A stretch of DNA of 64,000 nt from Foliamicus sp965115835 (GTDB lineage: Bacteria > Pseudomonadota > Gammaproteobacteria > Steroidobacterales > Foliamicaceae), in contig OZ220471.1 of the NCBI GenBank assembly GCA_965115835.1, forward strand, positions 1,426,001 through 1,490,000. Reading direction: 5' to 3'. A program made the position numbers and the translations under genes. This document shows positions 17,352 to 26,388 of the stretch, in pieces. How positions within the stretch are numbered: position 1 is the first letter of the stretch; every line of letters begins with the position of its first letter. The notes beneath the pieces are model-generated. The model worked only from the letters and a program-made list of their open reading frames with translations. It was not told the DNA's origin and ran no database searches.

Positions 17352-18632
17352 TCAACCTGCCGCCGGCGCTTCCCTGACGCGCGCCAGCAAGACGAAACCC
17401 GCCGCCACAAGCACCAGGATCGCCAATACGCCCAGGCGCTGGCTGCCGAAGACCAGAGAAGCGTAGCCGGCAAGGATCGGTCCCAGAATCGCCGCAAACC
17501 GGCCGAACATGTTGTAGAAACCGAACATTTCGGTGGCCTTTTCCGGGGGCGCCAGACGCGCGAACAGCGAGCGGCTCAGGCTTTGGACGCCGCCCTGGGC
17601 CAGGCCGATCATCGCCGCCAGCATATAGAAATGCCAGATCTGGCTGGCCAGGCTGGCGAACAGGATGACTGCGCAATAAATCGCCAGCGCCGCATGGATG
17701 CCGCGCCGCGGGCCGAAGCGCCCACCGGCGAATCCGAAAGCAAGGGTAGCCGGGAACCCCAGGTAGTTGGTCACCAGGATCGCCAGCACCAGGTGGGATG
17801 GCGGCAGATCGATCGCGGCGCCGAAGTCCACCGCCATCTTGATGATGGTGTGGACTCCGTCGATGTAGAGAAAGTAGGCCAGCAGAAACAGCCACAGTTG
17901 CGGGTGGCGCCGCGCTTCGCGCAACGTGTTCCACGGCTGCCGCCACACCGCCCCGAGCGGCGGCCGGGGACGCGGCGGCGCGCTGCGCCTTCCGCCCCGC
18001 AGCAGCGGAATGGAGAACAGGATCCACCACACGCCCACGACCAGCATGCTCAGTTGCATGGCCTGCGTCCCGGAAGCCAGACCGAAGCGCGACGGATCCA
18101 CCGCAACGAAAGCGCACAGGGTAAACAGCAAGGCGCTGCCGATATAGCCGAGCGAAAAGCCCAGGGCCGACACCAGCTCGTAGCGCTTCGGCGCCGCGAC
18201 CTCCACCAGAAGCGCGTCATAGAACACGTTTGCCGCGGAGTAGCCCAGCCAGGCCACCACGAACAGCGTCAGGCCCCACAGCCAGTCGCCACTGCCGGGC
18301 AGGGCAAGCGCCATGGTGCAGACCGCGCCGGGCGCAAGACACCACCTCATCAGGATCCGCCGGCGTGGCCCGCCCCGGTCGGCAAGCGCGCCCAGAAGCG
18401 GCGCGGCGACCGCCAGCAGCAGGGCCGCGATGCTGTTGGCCGCACCCCAAAGGAAAGTGATCCCGGTGGAGGTTTCGCCGGCCGACCAGTGCTCGCGCAG
18501 CAGCAGCGGCACGAACGAGGTCATGACGATCAGGGCGAAAGCGGAGTTGGCCCAGTCGTACATCGCCCAGCGCCAAGCCTCGCCGGACAGCCCCCCGAGT
18601 CCGGCGAAACGCTCTCGCCCGGACGCCTTCAA
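17352..18632 (-). CDS. UMF1-family MFS transporter (426 aa)
   Basis: The N-terminal WAMYDWANSAFA is the hallmark of the UMF1/Atg22-like MFS branch, followed by about twelve membrane segments, ADRGGPRRR after TM2 and a long cytoplasmic middle loop. Members are inner-membrane carriers of unassigned substrate. The start is a TTG at 18632 whose bases overlap the TGA of the uracil-DNA glycosylase gene (TTGA). The only downstream ATG would remove the conserved first helix. The tight overlap indicates an operon with the glycosylase. The 273 bases between the isomerase stop and this gene's stop hold no gene I can support. Confidence 0.85.
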   Translation of the reverse strand: MKASGRERFAGLGGLSGEAWRWAMYDWANSAFALIVMTSFVPLLLREHWSAGETSTGITFLWGAANSIAALLLAVAAPLLGALADRGGPRRRILMRWCLAPGAVCTMALALPGSGDWLWGLTLFVVAWLGYSAANVFYDALLVEVAAPKRYELVSALGFSLGYIGSALLFTLCAFVAVDPSRFGLASGTQAMQLSMLVVGVWWILFSIPLLRGGRRSAPPRPRPPLGAVWRQPWNTLREARRHPQLWLFLLAYFLYIDGVHTIIKMAVDFGAAIDLPPSHLVLAILVTNYLGFPATLAFGFAGGRFGPRRGIHAALAIYCAVILFASLASQIWHFYMLAAMIGLAQGGVQSLSRSLFARLAPPEKATEMFGFYNMFGRFAAILGPILAGYASLVFGSQRLGVLAILVLVAAGFVLLARVREAPAAG

Positions 18633-19396
18633 GCGACCTCTCGTTCCCGGCGCAGCGCCTCCATCTCGCGCATCGCCAGCTGCAAGTCCTCCCATGCCCT
18701 CCGTTTCTGTCCCGGAGACCGCAACAGGTAGGCGGGGTGATAGGTAACCAGCAGCGGGCAGGCCCAGTGCGCCGGACGGTGGAGCAGACCGCGCAGCGCG
18801 CCCACCGGCCGGTTGGTCTCCAGCAGGCGCTGGGCCGCCACCGCGCCCAGGGCAACGATCAGGCGCGGCTCGATCAGTTCGATCTGGCGGCGCAGGTACG
18901 GAATGCAGGCCGCTGCTTCCTCCGGGCCGGGGTTGCGATTGCCGGGCGGGCGGCACTTGACGATATTGGCGATATACACCATGGTCCGGTCCAGTTCCAT
19001 GGCCCGCAGCATCGCGTCCAGCAACTTGCCGGCGCGACCCACGAAAGGTTCGCCGCGGCGGTCTTCTTCTTCCCCGGGAGCTTCTCCCACAAACATCCAG
19101 TCGGCGTTCGGATTGCCCACGCCGAACACCGTCTGCCGGCGGCCGGCATGCAGCGCGCAACCCGTGCAGGCAGCCACCGTGCTCTCCAGCGCCTCGAGTT
19201 CGGGCGGCGGCGCAACCGCAGCGGGCGGGGACGCGGCGGGCGCCACGCCTGCGGCGCCGGCCGCCGCTTCGCCACCTGCCTCGGGCCGCGCTTCAGCAAC
19301 CGGAGCGGACGGCGCTCGCGGCTGCCACACGCGCGCATCCATCAGGTCCAGCAGGTCGCGCTGCGCCGTGCTGAAGCCGCGCGCAGGACGATTCAT
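18629..19396 (-). CDS. Uracil-DNA glycosylase, family 4 (Fe-S type)
   Basis: 255 residues. A variable alanine/proline-rich N-terminal tail of about 80 residues precedes the catalytic domain. Iron-sulfur cysteines are visible in CTGCALH, KCRPPGNRNP and AACIPYL. The active-site GEAPGEEED and the C-terminal TYHPAYLL are family motifs. It removes uracil from DNA to start base excision repair. ATG 19396 is chosen because MNRPARG leads into a short helical WQPR-like segment; a longer frame lacks a ribosome site. The gene is followed by the UMF1 carrier through a 4-base overlap. Confidence 0.92.
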   Translation of the reverse strand: MNRPARGFSTAQRDLLDLMDARVWQPRAPSAPVAEARPEAGGEAAAGAAGVAPAASPPAAVAPPPELEALESTVAACTGCALHAGRRQTVFGVGNPNADWMFVGEAPGEEEDRRGEPFVGRAGKLLDAMLRAMELDRTMVYIANIVKCRPPGNRNPGPEEAAACIPYLRRQIELIEPRLIVALGAVAAQRLLETNRPVGALRGLLHRPAHWACPLLVTYHPAYLLRSPGQKRRAWEDLQLAMREMEALRREREVA

Positions 19397-19488
19397 CGGC
19401 CAGCGGATGCAATGAACAGCAGGCAGGCGGCGAGCGACAAGCCTCCGGTTCCTTCCCCGCATCCAGCTTCAGACATGGGATTTCACCA

Positions 19489-20286
19489 TCAATCGGTGAC
19501 GGCGCGCATCCCGCGTTCACGGTTCTTCCGCAGCCGGCGCCACAACAGCAGCCCCAGACCCAGGCCCACATAGACGCCGAACAAGGCAAACAGCATGCGC
19601 GGCGGATCCAGCGCGATCAGCGCGAAACATACCGGGATAGCCGCCATCTGGGTAAAGCGCAGGCGGCGGTTGACGGCGAAGTGCTTCAGGCTGGGATAGG
19701 CAATTCGCATGCACATCAGCAACGCGGCCGCCAGGGTAACGAACCCGGCGAGCATCAGCACCGGCAAGCCGCTCCATCCCGATTCCGCAGCCAGCCATAC
19801 GAAGCCCGCCACGAAGCCCGCCGCCGCCGGACATGGCAGGCCCTCGAAGTAGTTCTTGGCGCCGACCGAATCCCGCGCGGTGTAGCGCGCCAGACGCAAG
19901 GCCGTTGCCACTGCAAACAGAAAGGCAATCACCCATCCGGCCTTGTCCCACACCCAGCCGGAATCTCCCATGTGATCAAGGCCCCACTGATAGATGACCA
20001 CCGCCGGTCCCAGACCGAAGGCGATCACATCGGAAAGCGAATCGTACTGGCGGCCAAACTCGGTTTCGGTACCGGTCAGCCGCGCCACCCGCCCGTCGAG
20101 CGCGTCGAGAATCATGGCCACGTACAACGAGATCGCGGCCCGCGCAAATTCGCCATCCACCCCCGCCACGATGGCGTAAAAGCCGGCAAACAGCGCCCCG
20201 CTGGTAATCAGGTTGGGGAACAGGTAAATCCCGCGCTTGCGGGCCACCGCCCGCCTACCGGTCAACTTCTTGCGCTTGCCGCCCAT
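19489..20286 (-). CDS. pssA: CDP-diacylglycerol-serine O-phosphatidyltransferase
   Basis: The CDP-alcohol phosphotransferase signature is complete: DALDGRVAR, eight residues, then GRQYDSLSD, that is D-G-x2-A-R-x8-G-x3-D-x3-D. Around it are several membrane helices, including LFPNLITSGALFAGFYAIV. The enzyme makes phosphatidylserine for phosphatidylethanolamine synthesis in the inner membrane. ATG 20286 with GGGG close before it is preferred; an in-frame GTG at 20304 is possible. The C-terminus is arginine-rich and cytosolic. It is divergent from proS with about 95 bases between the starts. Confidence 0.93.
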   Translation of the reverse strand: MGGKRKKLTGRRAVARKRGIYLFPNLITSGALFAGFYAIVAGVDGEFARAAISLYVAMILDALDGRVARLTGTETEFGRQYDSLSDVIAFGLGPAVVIYQWGLDHMGDSGWVWDKAGWVIAFLFAVATALRLARYTARDSVGAKNYFEGLPCPAAAGFVAGFVWLAAESGWSGLPVLMLAGFVTLAAALLMCMRIAYPSLKHFAVNRRLRFTQMAAIPVCFALIALDPPRMLFALFGVYVGLGLGLLLWRRLRKNRERGMRAVTD

Positions 20287-20381
20287 GTGCCCCAAGTCTG
20301 CCACAATCGGGGCGCCGCGACGGTTCGAGCGGGCCGCGAACGCTTCCTCTACAATGGCCGCTTCCGATCGCGGACTTGATG

Positions 20382-22103
20382 ATGCGCCTTTCCAAGCTGC
20401 CCATAGCCACCCTGCGAGAGACCCCGGCAGAAGCCGAAATCGCCAGTCACCGCCTGATGCTGCGCTCGGGCATGGTGCGGCGGCTGGCGGCAGGGCTGTT
20501 CACGTGGATGCCCATGGGCTGGCGAGTGGCGCGCATCGTCGAGCGCGTGACCCGGGAGGAAATGGAGCGCATCGGGGCGCATGAAGTGCTGATGCCCGCC
20601 GTTCATCCCGCCGAACTGTGGCGCGAGAGCGGACGCTGGCAGGACTACGGCGACCTGCTGTTGAAAATGCGCGACCGCGGCGAGCGGGAATACTGCTTCG
20701 GGCCGACGCACGAAGAGGTGGTGACCGACATCGCGCGCCGCGAGCTGAAGAGCTACCGGCAACTGCCCGTCAGTTTCTTCCAGATGCAGACCAAGTTTCG
20801 CGACGAAATCCGACCACGTTTCGGCGTCATGCGGGCGCGCGAATTCATCATGAAGGACGCCTATTCCTTCCACCTCGACGAAAAGTCCCTGCGCGAGACG
20901 TACGGCCGCTACCGCGAGGCCTACAGTCGCATATTCGAGCGGCTGGGATTGAAGTACCGCGTGGTGCAGGCGGATTCCGGCGAAATCGGCGGCTCGCGCT
21001 CGCAGGAGTTTCACGTGCTGGCGGATTCCGGCGAAGACCTCATCGCATGGTGCGACGGGGACGATTTCGCGGCCAACCTGGAGTTGGCGCCCGCCTTGCC
21101 GCCTGCGGGCGCGCGGGCGGCGCCGCAGGGCGACATGACCGAGGCGCATACACCGGGCACGCGCACCATCCGCCAGATCGCCGCGCGAGTGGGCCGGCCG
21201 CCGGAAGACTGCCTGAAGACCTTGCTGGTGAAAGCCGATGACGGCGGCGTTGTGGCGCTGGTGCTTTGCGGACACCATCAGGTCAACGAACTGAAGGCCG
21301 GCAGCCTGCCCGGAATCGCCAAGCCCCTGAAACTGGCCAACGCGCAGGAGGTGGCCCAGGCGGCGGGCTGTCCGCCGGGTTTCGTGGGGCCCGTCGGCCT
21401 GCGCGTACCCACCTTCGTCGATCACGCCGCAGCCCACCGCGCCAATTTCGTGTGCGGCGCCAACCGGCGCGACAAGCATCATGTGGATGTCAACTGGGGC
21501 CGCGACCTGCCCGAACCGGACACCGCGGACCTGCGCAATGCGGTGGCGGGCGACCCGAGTCCGGGCGGCGGCGGAACGCTGAAGATCGCCCGTGGCATCG
21601 AAGTAGGTCACATCTTCCAGCTCGGCGACAAGTACAGCCGCTCCATGAACGCAACGGTGCTGGACGAGAACGGCGTCGAGCGACACCCGCAGATGGGCTG
21701 CTACGGCCTGGGCGTGACGCGAACGGTAGCGGCGGCCATCGAGCAGAACCATGACCAACGGGGCATCATCTGGCCGGAAGCGATGGCGCCTTTCAGCGTC
21801 ATTCTGGTGGGGCTGAATATCAGCCGCGACGACGAGGTGCGGGCAACCGCCGGAGCGCTGTACGAGTCATTGAGCTCCCGGGGAGTGGAGGCGCTCTTCG
21901 ACGACCGCGACGCAAGCCCTGGCGTGAAGCTGACAGACGCCGACCTGATCGGCATTCCCCACCGGGTGGTGATCAGTGCGCGCGGGCTGAAGCAGGGAAC
22001 GCTGGAATACAAGCACCGCCGCTCGGACGCCGCCGAGCGGCTGGATGTGGACGAAGCAGCCGAATTCCTGCTGGAGCGCACCCGCCGCCAAGCCGACAGA
22101 TAA
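20382..22103 (+). CDS. proS: Prolyl-tRNA synthetase, bacterial type with editing domain
   Basis: 573 residues, as usual for the bacterial form. Class II motif 2 (TKFRDEIRPRFGVMRAREF) and motif 3 (GCYGLGVTRTVAAAIEQ) flank a YbaK-like editing insertion (from about residue 225 to 380) that hydrolyses Ala-tRNAPro. The anticodon-binding domain ends the protein. The N-terminal RLSKLPIATLRETPAEAE matches E. coli ProRS closely, supporting the ATG at 20382 (another ATG and a TTG lie immediately upstream). It is convergent with the acylphosphatase gene. Confidence 0.97.
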   Translation: MRLSKLPIATLRETPAEAEIASHRLMLRSGMVRRLAAGLFTWMPMGWRVARIVERVTREEMERIGAHEVLMPAVHPAELWRESGRWQDYGDLLLKMRDRGEREYCFGPTHEEVVTDIARRELKSYRQLPVSFFQMQTKFRDEIRPRFGVMRAREFIMKDAYSFHLDEKSLRETYGRYREAYSRIFERLGLKYRVVQADSGEIGGSRSQEFHVLADSGEDLIAWCDGDDFAANLELAPALPPAGARAAPQGDMTEAHTPGTRTIRQIAARVGRPPEDCLKTLLVKADDGGVVALVLCGHHQVNELKAGSLPGIAKPLKLANAQEVAQAAGCPPGFVGPVGLRVPTFVDHAAAHRANFVCGANRRDKHHVDVNWGRDLPEPDTADLRNAVAGDPSPGGGGTLKIARGIEVGHIFQLGDKYSRSMNATVLDENGVERHPQMGCYGLGVTRTVAAAIEQNHDQRGIIWPEAMAPFSVILVGLNISRDDEVRATAGALYESLSSRGVEALFDDRDASPGVKLTDADLIGIPHRVVISARGLKQGTLEYKHRRSDAAERLDVDEAAEFLLERTRRQADR

Positions 22104-22174
22104 CGCCCTGCCAGCGACTCCCCCACGATGCCTGCCGAGAACCACCGGCCAGCCGGCCGTTGGCTGGCAACCCG

Positions 22175-22459
22175 TCATCCGGTTCTGAAATCGGACAGGT
22201 GGCTCCAGTCCTGCGGTTGCTCCTCGCTGGTCTGCACATCGGCCACATGGGCCGAAGGGGGGCCCTGGCGCAGCCACCGGCCCAGCTCCTCCACTGCTGC
22301 CGCCGGGCCCAGCGCCAGCACCAGCACCTCGCCCCCGGGCAAGTTCGAGGCCCTCCCCCGCACTCCGAGACGGTGGGCCATGCTGGCCGTGCTGGCCCGG
22401 AAGAACACGCCCTGGACGCGCCCGGACACGATGTACCGGCGGCAGATTTCCGTGGACAT
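22175..22459 (-). CDS. acyP: Acylphosphatase
   Basis: 94 residues with the acylphosphatase core VSGRVQGVFFRASTASMAHRL, in which the FFR arginine binds phosphate, and RASNLPGGEV, which holds the catalytic asparagine. It hydrolyses acyl phosphates such as carbamoyl phosphate or 1,3-bisphosphoglycerate in the cytosol. The length fits the family (about 90). The C-terminal tail after the last strand is slightly extended. It is a small single gene, convergent with proS. Confidence 0.93.
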   Translation of the reverse strand: MSTEICRRYIVSGRVQGVFFRASTASMAHRLGVRGRASNLPGGEVLVLALGPAAAVEELGRWLRQGPPSAHVADVQTSEEQPQDWSHLSDFRTG

Positions 22460-22674
22460 GGGAGCATTCTACTCTCCCGGGTCTCCTGGGACGAGCGCCC
22501 ATGCCGGATTTCCCCGAACCGCGGAACTGGCCGGAGCGGGCGAAGCGCTGGAGTCCTTGAGGGCGCGACCGGCACTGCCGGAGGCAATGGAGGACGGCCC
22601 GGCGCTAGAATCGGCGTGAATCGCATGGCAGTTGCGCGCAACATCGACCCGACGCCAGCGAGGCGCGGTAGCCC

Positions 22675-23274
22675 GTGAGCGGCGAGTTGCAAATTCTGGT
22701 GGTCTACCACTCGGTGAAAGGCGCCACCGAGGCGCTGGCCCGCGCCATCGGCCGCGGCATCGAGACGATACCCGACTGCGAGGCCATACTGCGCACCGCT
22801 CCCCCGGTAGCCGCCCAGTCCGGCGAAGGCCTGCCCGGCGTGCCCGAAAGCGGCGCCCCCTATGTCTCCAGGGACGATATCCGCTGCTGCGCAGGCCTGG
22901 CGCTGGGCAGCCCCACGCGATTCGGCTGCCCCGGCGCGCCCATCCAGCATGTCCTCGACGGCCTCGCGGCCGAGTGGCTGTCGGGCGCGCTGGTGAACAA
23001 GCCGGCAGTAGTGTTTGCTTCCTCCAACAGCATGCATGGCGGACAGGAAGCCACACTGCTGTCGCTGGCCGTGCCGCTGCTGCATCACGGCATGGTGCTG
23101 GCGGGCATCCCCTACACCGAACCGAACCTGCGCAAGACCGCCTCGGGCGGCTCGCCCTACGGCGCATCCCATGTGGAACGCGCCAGCGACAACGGCCTCA
23201 CTGGCGAAGAAAAGACCCTTGCCGAAGCCCTCGGGCGCCGTCTCGCCTTGCTCGCGCAAGCCCTGAAGACGTAG
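22675..23274 (+). CDS. WrbA-like flavodoxin-fold NAD(P)H:quinone oxidoreductase
   Basis: 199 residues, GTG start. The FMN-binding loop of flavodoxin-type proteins is seen in VVYHSVKGATEALARAI; GSPTRFG and FASSNSMHGGQEATLL are characteristic of WrbA proteins, which reduce quinones by two electrons. The usual YPTRYG reads SPTRFGCPG here. The first in-frame ATG would delete the FMN loop, so GTG 22675 is accepted with a weak GAGG eleven bases upstream. Its neighbours do not suggest a specific pathway. Confidence 0.88.
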   Translation: MSGELQILVVYHSVKGATEALARAIGRGIETIPDCEAILRTAPPVAAQSGEGLPGVPESGAPYVSRDDIRCCAGLALGSPTRFGCPGAPIQHVLDGLAAEWLSGALVNKPAVVFASSNSMHGGQEATLLSLAVPLLHHGMVLAGIPYTEPNLRKTASGGSPYGASHVERASDNGLTGEEKTLAEALGRRLALLAQALKT

Positions 23275-23295
23275 CAGAAAGATCATGCGCCGGTA

Positions 23296-23366
23296 ACCTG
23301 AGGCGGCCTGTGTGGCCCAACCCCGCCGCCACTGCCGCCGCCTCCAACGACCTGAGGCGGCCTGTG
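23296..23366. repeat. Pair of 17-base direct repeats in the gap before dapD
   Basis: The 17-mer acctgaggcggcctgtg occurs at 23296-23312 and again at 23350-23366, in the same orientation 54 bases apart, within the 243-base gap between the flavoprotein gene and dapD. The DNA between is C-rich with gccgcc runs. No coding frame or operator identity is evident. Confidence 0.7.
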
Positions 23367-23517
23367 CGCCCCTCCCCCTGAAAACGCCGTCGTTTTGGCC
23401 CCGAAACGGCGCAACCCGAGCCGCCGGCAAGGCGCATGACCGGACAACCGCCGCCAGGATGCGATAATCGCGCCTTCCCGCCGGGAAAAACCGCAAACCA
23501 ACCCAGCAAGGCTTGAA

Positions 23518-24330
23518 GTGCAGAATCTGCGCAGCACAATCGAAGCCGCGTACGACCGCCGCAGCGAACTGTCGCCCGACAGCGCGCCGGAGGACCTGCG
23601 CGACGCGCTCGAACAGGTCGTCGCGTTGCTCGACAACGGCCAGATCCGTGTGGCGGAGCCGTCGGACAAGGGCTGGCGGGTCAATGAGTGGCTGAAGAAA
23701 GCGGTGCTCCTGTACTTCGGAGTAACGCCCGGCCGCAAGTTCGACGGCGGATACGCACACTTCTTCGACAAGGTTCCGCTGAAGTTCGGGAGGGGCAATA
23801 TCCGTTCATCCGGAGTGCGCGTGGTCCCCGATGCGCTGGCGCGGCGCGGCGCCTACATCGCGCCTGGCGTTGTGCTGATGCCCAGTTACGTCAACATCGG
23901 CGCCTATGTGGACAGCGGAACGCTTATCGACACCTGGGCCACCGTGGGAAGCTGTGCGCAAGTCGGGAAGAATGTGCATGTTTCGGGCGGCGCCGGAATT
24001 GGCGGCGTGCTGGAGCCGCTGCAGGCCACGCCCACGATCATCGAGGACGACTGCTTCATCGGCGCACGGTCGGAAGTCGTCGAGGGAGTCGTGGTGGAGC
24101 GTGGCTCGGTCCTCTCCATGGGCGTATATATCGGCCAGAGCACGCGCATCTACGACCGGGCGCGCGATGAAATACTTCATGGCCGGGTGCCGGCAGGCTC
24201 GGTGGTGGTGCCCGGCAGCCTGCCCGACGGCAAGAGCCGCGCACAGCTGTATTGCGCCGTGATCGTCAAGCGGGTCGACGAACGCACCCGCCGCCGCACC
24301 TCCCTGAACGAACTGTTGCGCGATGACTGA
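23518..24330 (+). CDS. dapD: 2,3,4,5-Tetrahydropyridine-2,6-dicarboxylate N-succinyltransferase
   Basis: 270 residues. A helical N-terminal domain (LRSTIEAAYDRR) is followed by a left-handed beta-helix of hexapeptide repeats (from VRVVPDALARRGAYIAPG to the end), with the conserved MPSYVNIGAYVDSGTLIDTWATVGSCAQVG. It transfers succinyl from succinyl-CoA in lysine/diaminopimelate synthesis. Start GTG 23518 has AAGG upstream and matches the normal N-terminus. Its 3' end overlaps dapE by 8 bases, so the two consecutive pathway enzymes are co-translated. Confidence 0.96.
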   Translation: MQNLRSTIEAAYDRRSELSPDSAPEDLRDALEQVVALLDNGQIRVAEPSDKGWRVNEWLKKAVLLYFGVTPGRKFDGGYAHFFDKVPLKFGRGNIRSSGVRVVPDALARRGAYIAPGVVLMPSYVNIGAYVDSGTLIDTWATVGSCAQVGKNVHVSGGAGIGGVLEPLQATPTIIEDDCFIGARSEVVEGVVVERGSVLSMGVYIGQSTRIYDRARDEILHGRVPAGSVVVPGSLPDGKSRAQLYCAVIVKRVDERTRRRTSLNELLRDD

Positions 24331-25510
24331 CACGGCCGACAAGCAAACGCTGGATCTGGCGATGGAACTGATGCGCCGGCCATCGGTCACGCCGGCGGAC
24401 GAGGGTTGTCAGGAGCTCATCGGCGAATTGCTGGAGGAGGCCGGCTTCAGCGTCGAGCACATGCCCTTCGGCAAGGTGTCCAACCTCTGGGCGCGGCACG
24501 GAGGCGATTCGCCGGTCCTGTGCTTTGCCGGTCACACCGATGTCGTTCCCCCGGGTCCGCTGGACGCCTGGGAGCACGACCCCTTCGAGCCGCAGTTGCA
24601 CGAGGGCTGGCTGAAAGGGCGCGGGGCCGCCGACATGAAATCGGGCATAGCGGCGATGGTTCGCGCCGGAATCGATTTCGCCAATGAGCACTCCGGACAC
24701 AAGGGTTCGCTGGCCTTCCTGATTACCAGCGACGAGGAAGGCCCGGCGGCCGACGGCACCCGCCGCGTGATGGACACGCTCAGCGCCCGGGACGAGACCA
24801 TCGCCTGGTGCGTGGTTGGCGAACCCTCATGCTCCAAACGGCTGGGCGACACCTTGCGGATCGGCCGGCGCGGGTCGCTCAGCGCCACCATGACCGTGCG
24901 CGGCGAACAGGGCCATGTGGCCTACCCGGCGCTGGCGCGCAACCCCATTGAAAGTTTCGCGCCGGTTCTCGCCGACCTGTACGCCACGCCGCTGGACAAG
25001 GGGAACGAGCACTTCCCGCCTACCGGCTTCCAGGTGGTGAAGGTGCATGCCGACGCGGGCGCCACCAATGTATTTCCGGGCGAGCTGGTCACGCGCTTCA
25101 ACTTCCGCTTCACCAACCAGTGGCAGAGCGAGCAGATCAAGGAATGGGTGGAGAACCTGCTGAGCCGCCACGACATCGAATACGAAATCGTATGGCGGCC
25201 AGCCGGCGAGCCCTTCCTCACCGCACACGGTCCCCTGGTGGAGACCGCCCGCGAGATCGTGCGCGAGCAATGCGGGATCGCCCCGACCCTGTCCACGGGC
25301 GGCGGCACCTCCGACGGACGTTTCATCGCCCTGCACGGCGCCGCCGTGGTAGAGTTCGGAGTGATCAATCGCACCATCCACCAGATCAACGAGCGGGTTC
25401 GCGCCAGCGATGTGACGGGCTTGAGGCGCGTCTACTCGCGCATCATGGAACGGCTGCTGCTCGAAAAACCGGACGCGGCTCTCCCGCCGGACCGGGCTGC
25501 AATTCCGTAG
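24323..25510 (+). CDS. dapE: Succinyl-diaminopimelate desuccinylase
   Basis: 395 residues, M20 metallopeptidase family. The metal-site residues are visible: FAGHTDVVPPG (His), GRGAADMKSG (Asp), TSDEEGPA (the catalytic Glu pair), GEPS (Glu) and NRTIHQINE (His). The dimerisation lid lies between about residues 180 and 295. It releases succinate from N-succinyl-LL-diaminopimelate. The ATG lies inside the end of dapD. The C-terminal 15 residues beyond the family end are low-complexity and probably dispensable. Confidence 0.96.
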   Translation: MTDTADKQTLDLAMELMRRPSVTPADEGCQELIGELLEEAGFSVEHMPFGKVSNLWARHGGDSPVLCFAGHTDVVPPGPLDAWEHDPFEPQLHEGWLKGRGAADMKSGIAAMVRAGIDFANEHSGHKGSLAFLITSDEEGPAADGTRRVMDTLSARDETIAWCVVGEPSCSKRLGDTLRIGRRGSLSATMTVRGEQGHVAYPALARNPIESFAPVLADLYATPLDKGNEHFPPTGFQVVKVHADAGATNVFPGELVTRFNFRFTNQWQSEQIKEWVENLLSRHDIEYEIVWRPAGEPFLTAHGPLVETAREIVREQCGIAPTLSTGGGTSDGRFIALHGAAVVEFGVINRTIHQINERVRASDVTGLRRVYSRIMERLLLEKPDAALPPDRAAIP

Positions 25511-25545
25511 CCTCCTTGTCAGGCTGCCAACAGCGAGAACATGCA

Positions 25546-26388
25546 GTGAATGTGGGGTTCATCGGCGCCGGCACGATTACCGAGGCGGTGGTCACCGGGC
25601 TTTTGGAGGCTGGCGCAACGGAACTGTCGATTTTTCTCTCCCCCCGGAACCGTGAACGATCGCGCGCTCTGGGCAAACGCTATGCCGCGGTCGAAGTGGC
25701 CACCGACAACCAGCAGGTGGTGGACCGCTCGGAGCTGGTCTTCCTTGCGGTGCGACCGCAGGTTGCCGGGGCCGTGCTGGCGGCGCTCGAATTTCGCCCC
25801 GGACAACGGGTCGCAAGCCTGATTGCGACCTTGAGCGCCGCCAGCGCCGCAAGGCAGGTGCGACCCGCGAAGTTTGCCGGCCGCGTTGCGCCGCTACCCT
25901 CGGCGGCGTGGCGCAGCGGCCCGGTGGCGATCTTTCCGCCCGACAAGCAACTGGCTGGCTTGCTCGAAGCCACCGGAACCGTGATCCAGGTCAGCGAAGA
26001 GGCGCATATCGATGCCCTGTTCTCGGTTTCCGCCATGATGGCGCCCTATTTCGAGCTGCTGGAAGCGGTTTCCTGCTGGTTGCGCGATCAGGGGATCGAC
26101 TCCACCGCCGCCGATGTCTACACCGGCTCGCTGTTTCGCGCCATCGCGGAGCAATCCACCCAGCCCACCGGCGAGGGTTTTGCCGCGCTTGTCCGGCAAC
26201 ATACGACCCTGGGCGGGATCAACGAACAGATGCGCCGGGAACTGCTTTCGGCAGGTTTCTACGACCGCGTGAAGGCCGGTCTCGACCTCATTCAGGCGCG
26301 CATGCAGGGCCGCGCCAAACTGGAGGACACCCTGGTATCCGGCGGCTTTTTCCCCCGGAAAACAGCGGCAAGCCCACGCATGGGCTAG
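25546..26388 (+). CDS. Divergent pyrroline-5-carboxylate reductase-like protein (280 aa)
   Basis: Start GTG 25546. The Rossmann loop GFIGAGTITEAVVTGLL and the strand LVFLAVRPQVAG are those of ProC. The dimerisation domain departs from the standard enzyme: the SGSGPAY region reads SVSAMMAPYFELLEA, and the usual SPGGTT substrate loop reads TLGGINEQMRRELL. This looks like the separate ProC-like subgroup with a GGxNEQ loop. An NAD(P)-dependent imine or related reductase is likely, but proline synthesis is not assured. It lies 35 bases after dapE and converges with the next gene, the two stop codons sharing the palindrome CTAG. Confidence 0.75.
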   Translation: MNVGFIGAGTITEAVVTGLLEAGATELSIFLSPRNRERSRALGKRYAAVEVATDNQQVVDRSELVFLAVRPQVAGAVLAALEFRPGQRVASLIATLSAASAARQVRPAKFAGRVAPLPSAAWRSGPVAIFPPDKQLAGLLEATGTVIQVSEEAHIDALFSVSAMMAPYFELLEAVSCWLRDQGIDSTAADVYTGSLFRAIAEQSTQPTGEGFAALVRQHTTLGGINEQMRRELLSAGFYDRVKAGLDLIQARMQGRAKLEDTLVSGGFFPRKTAASPRMG

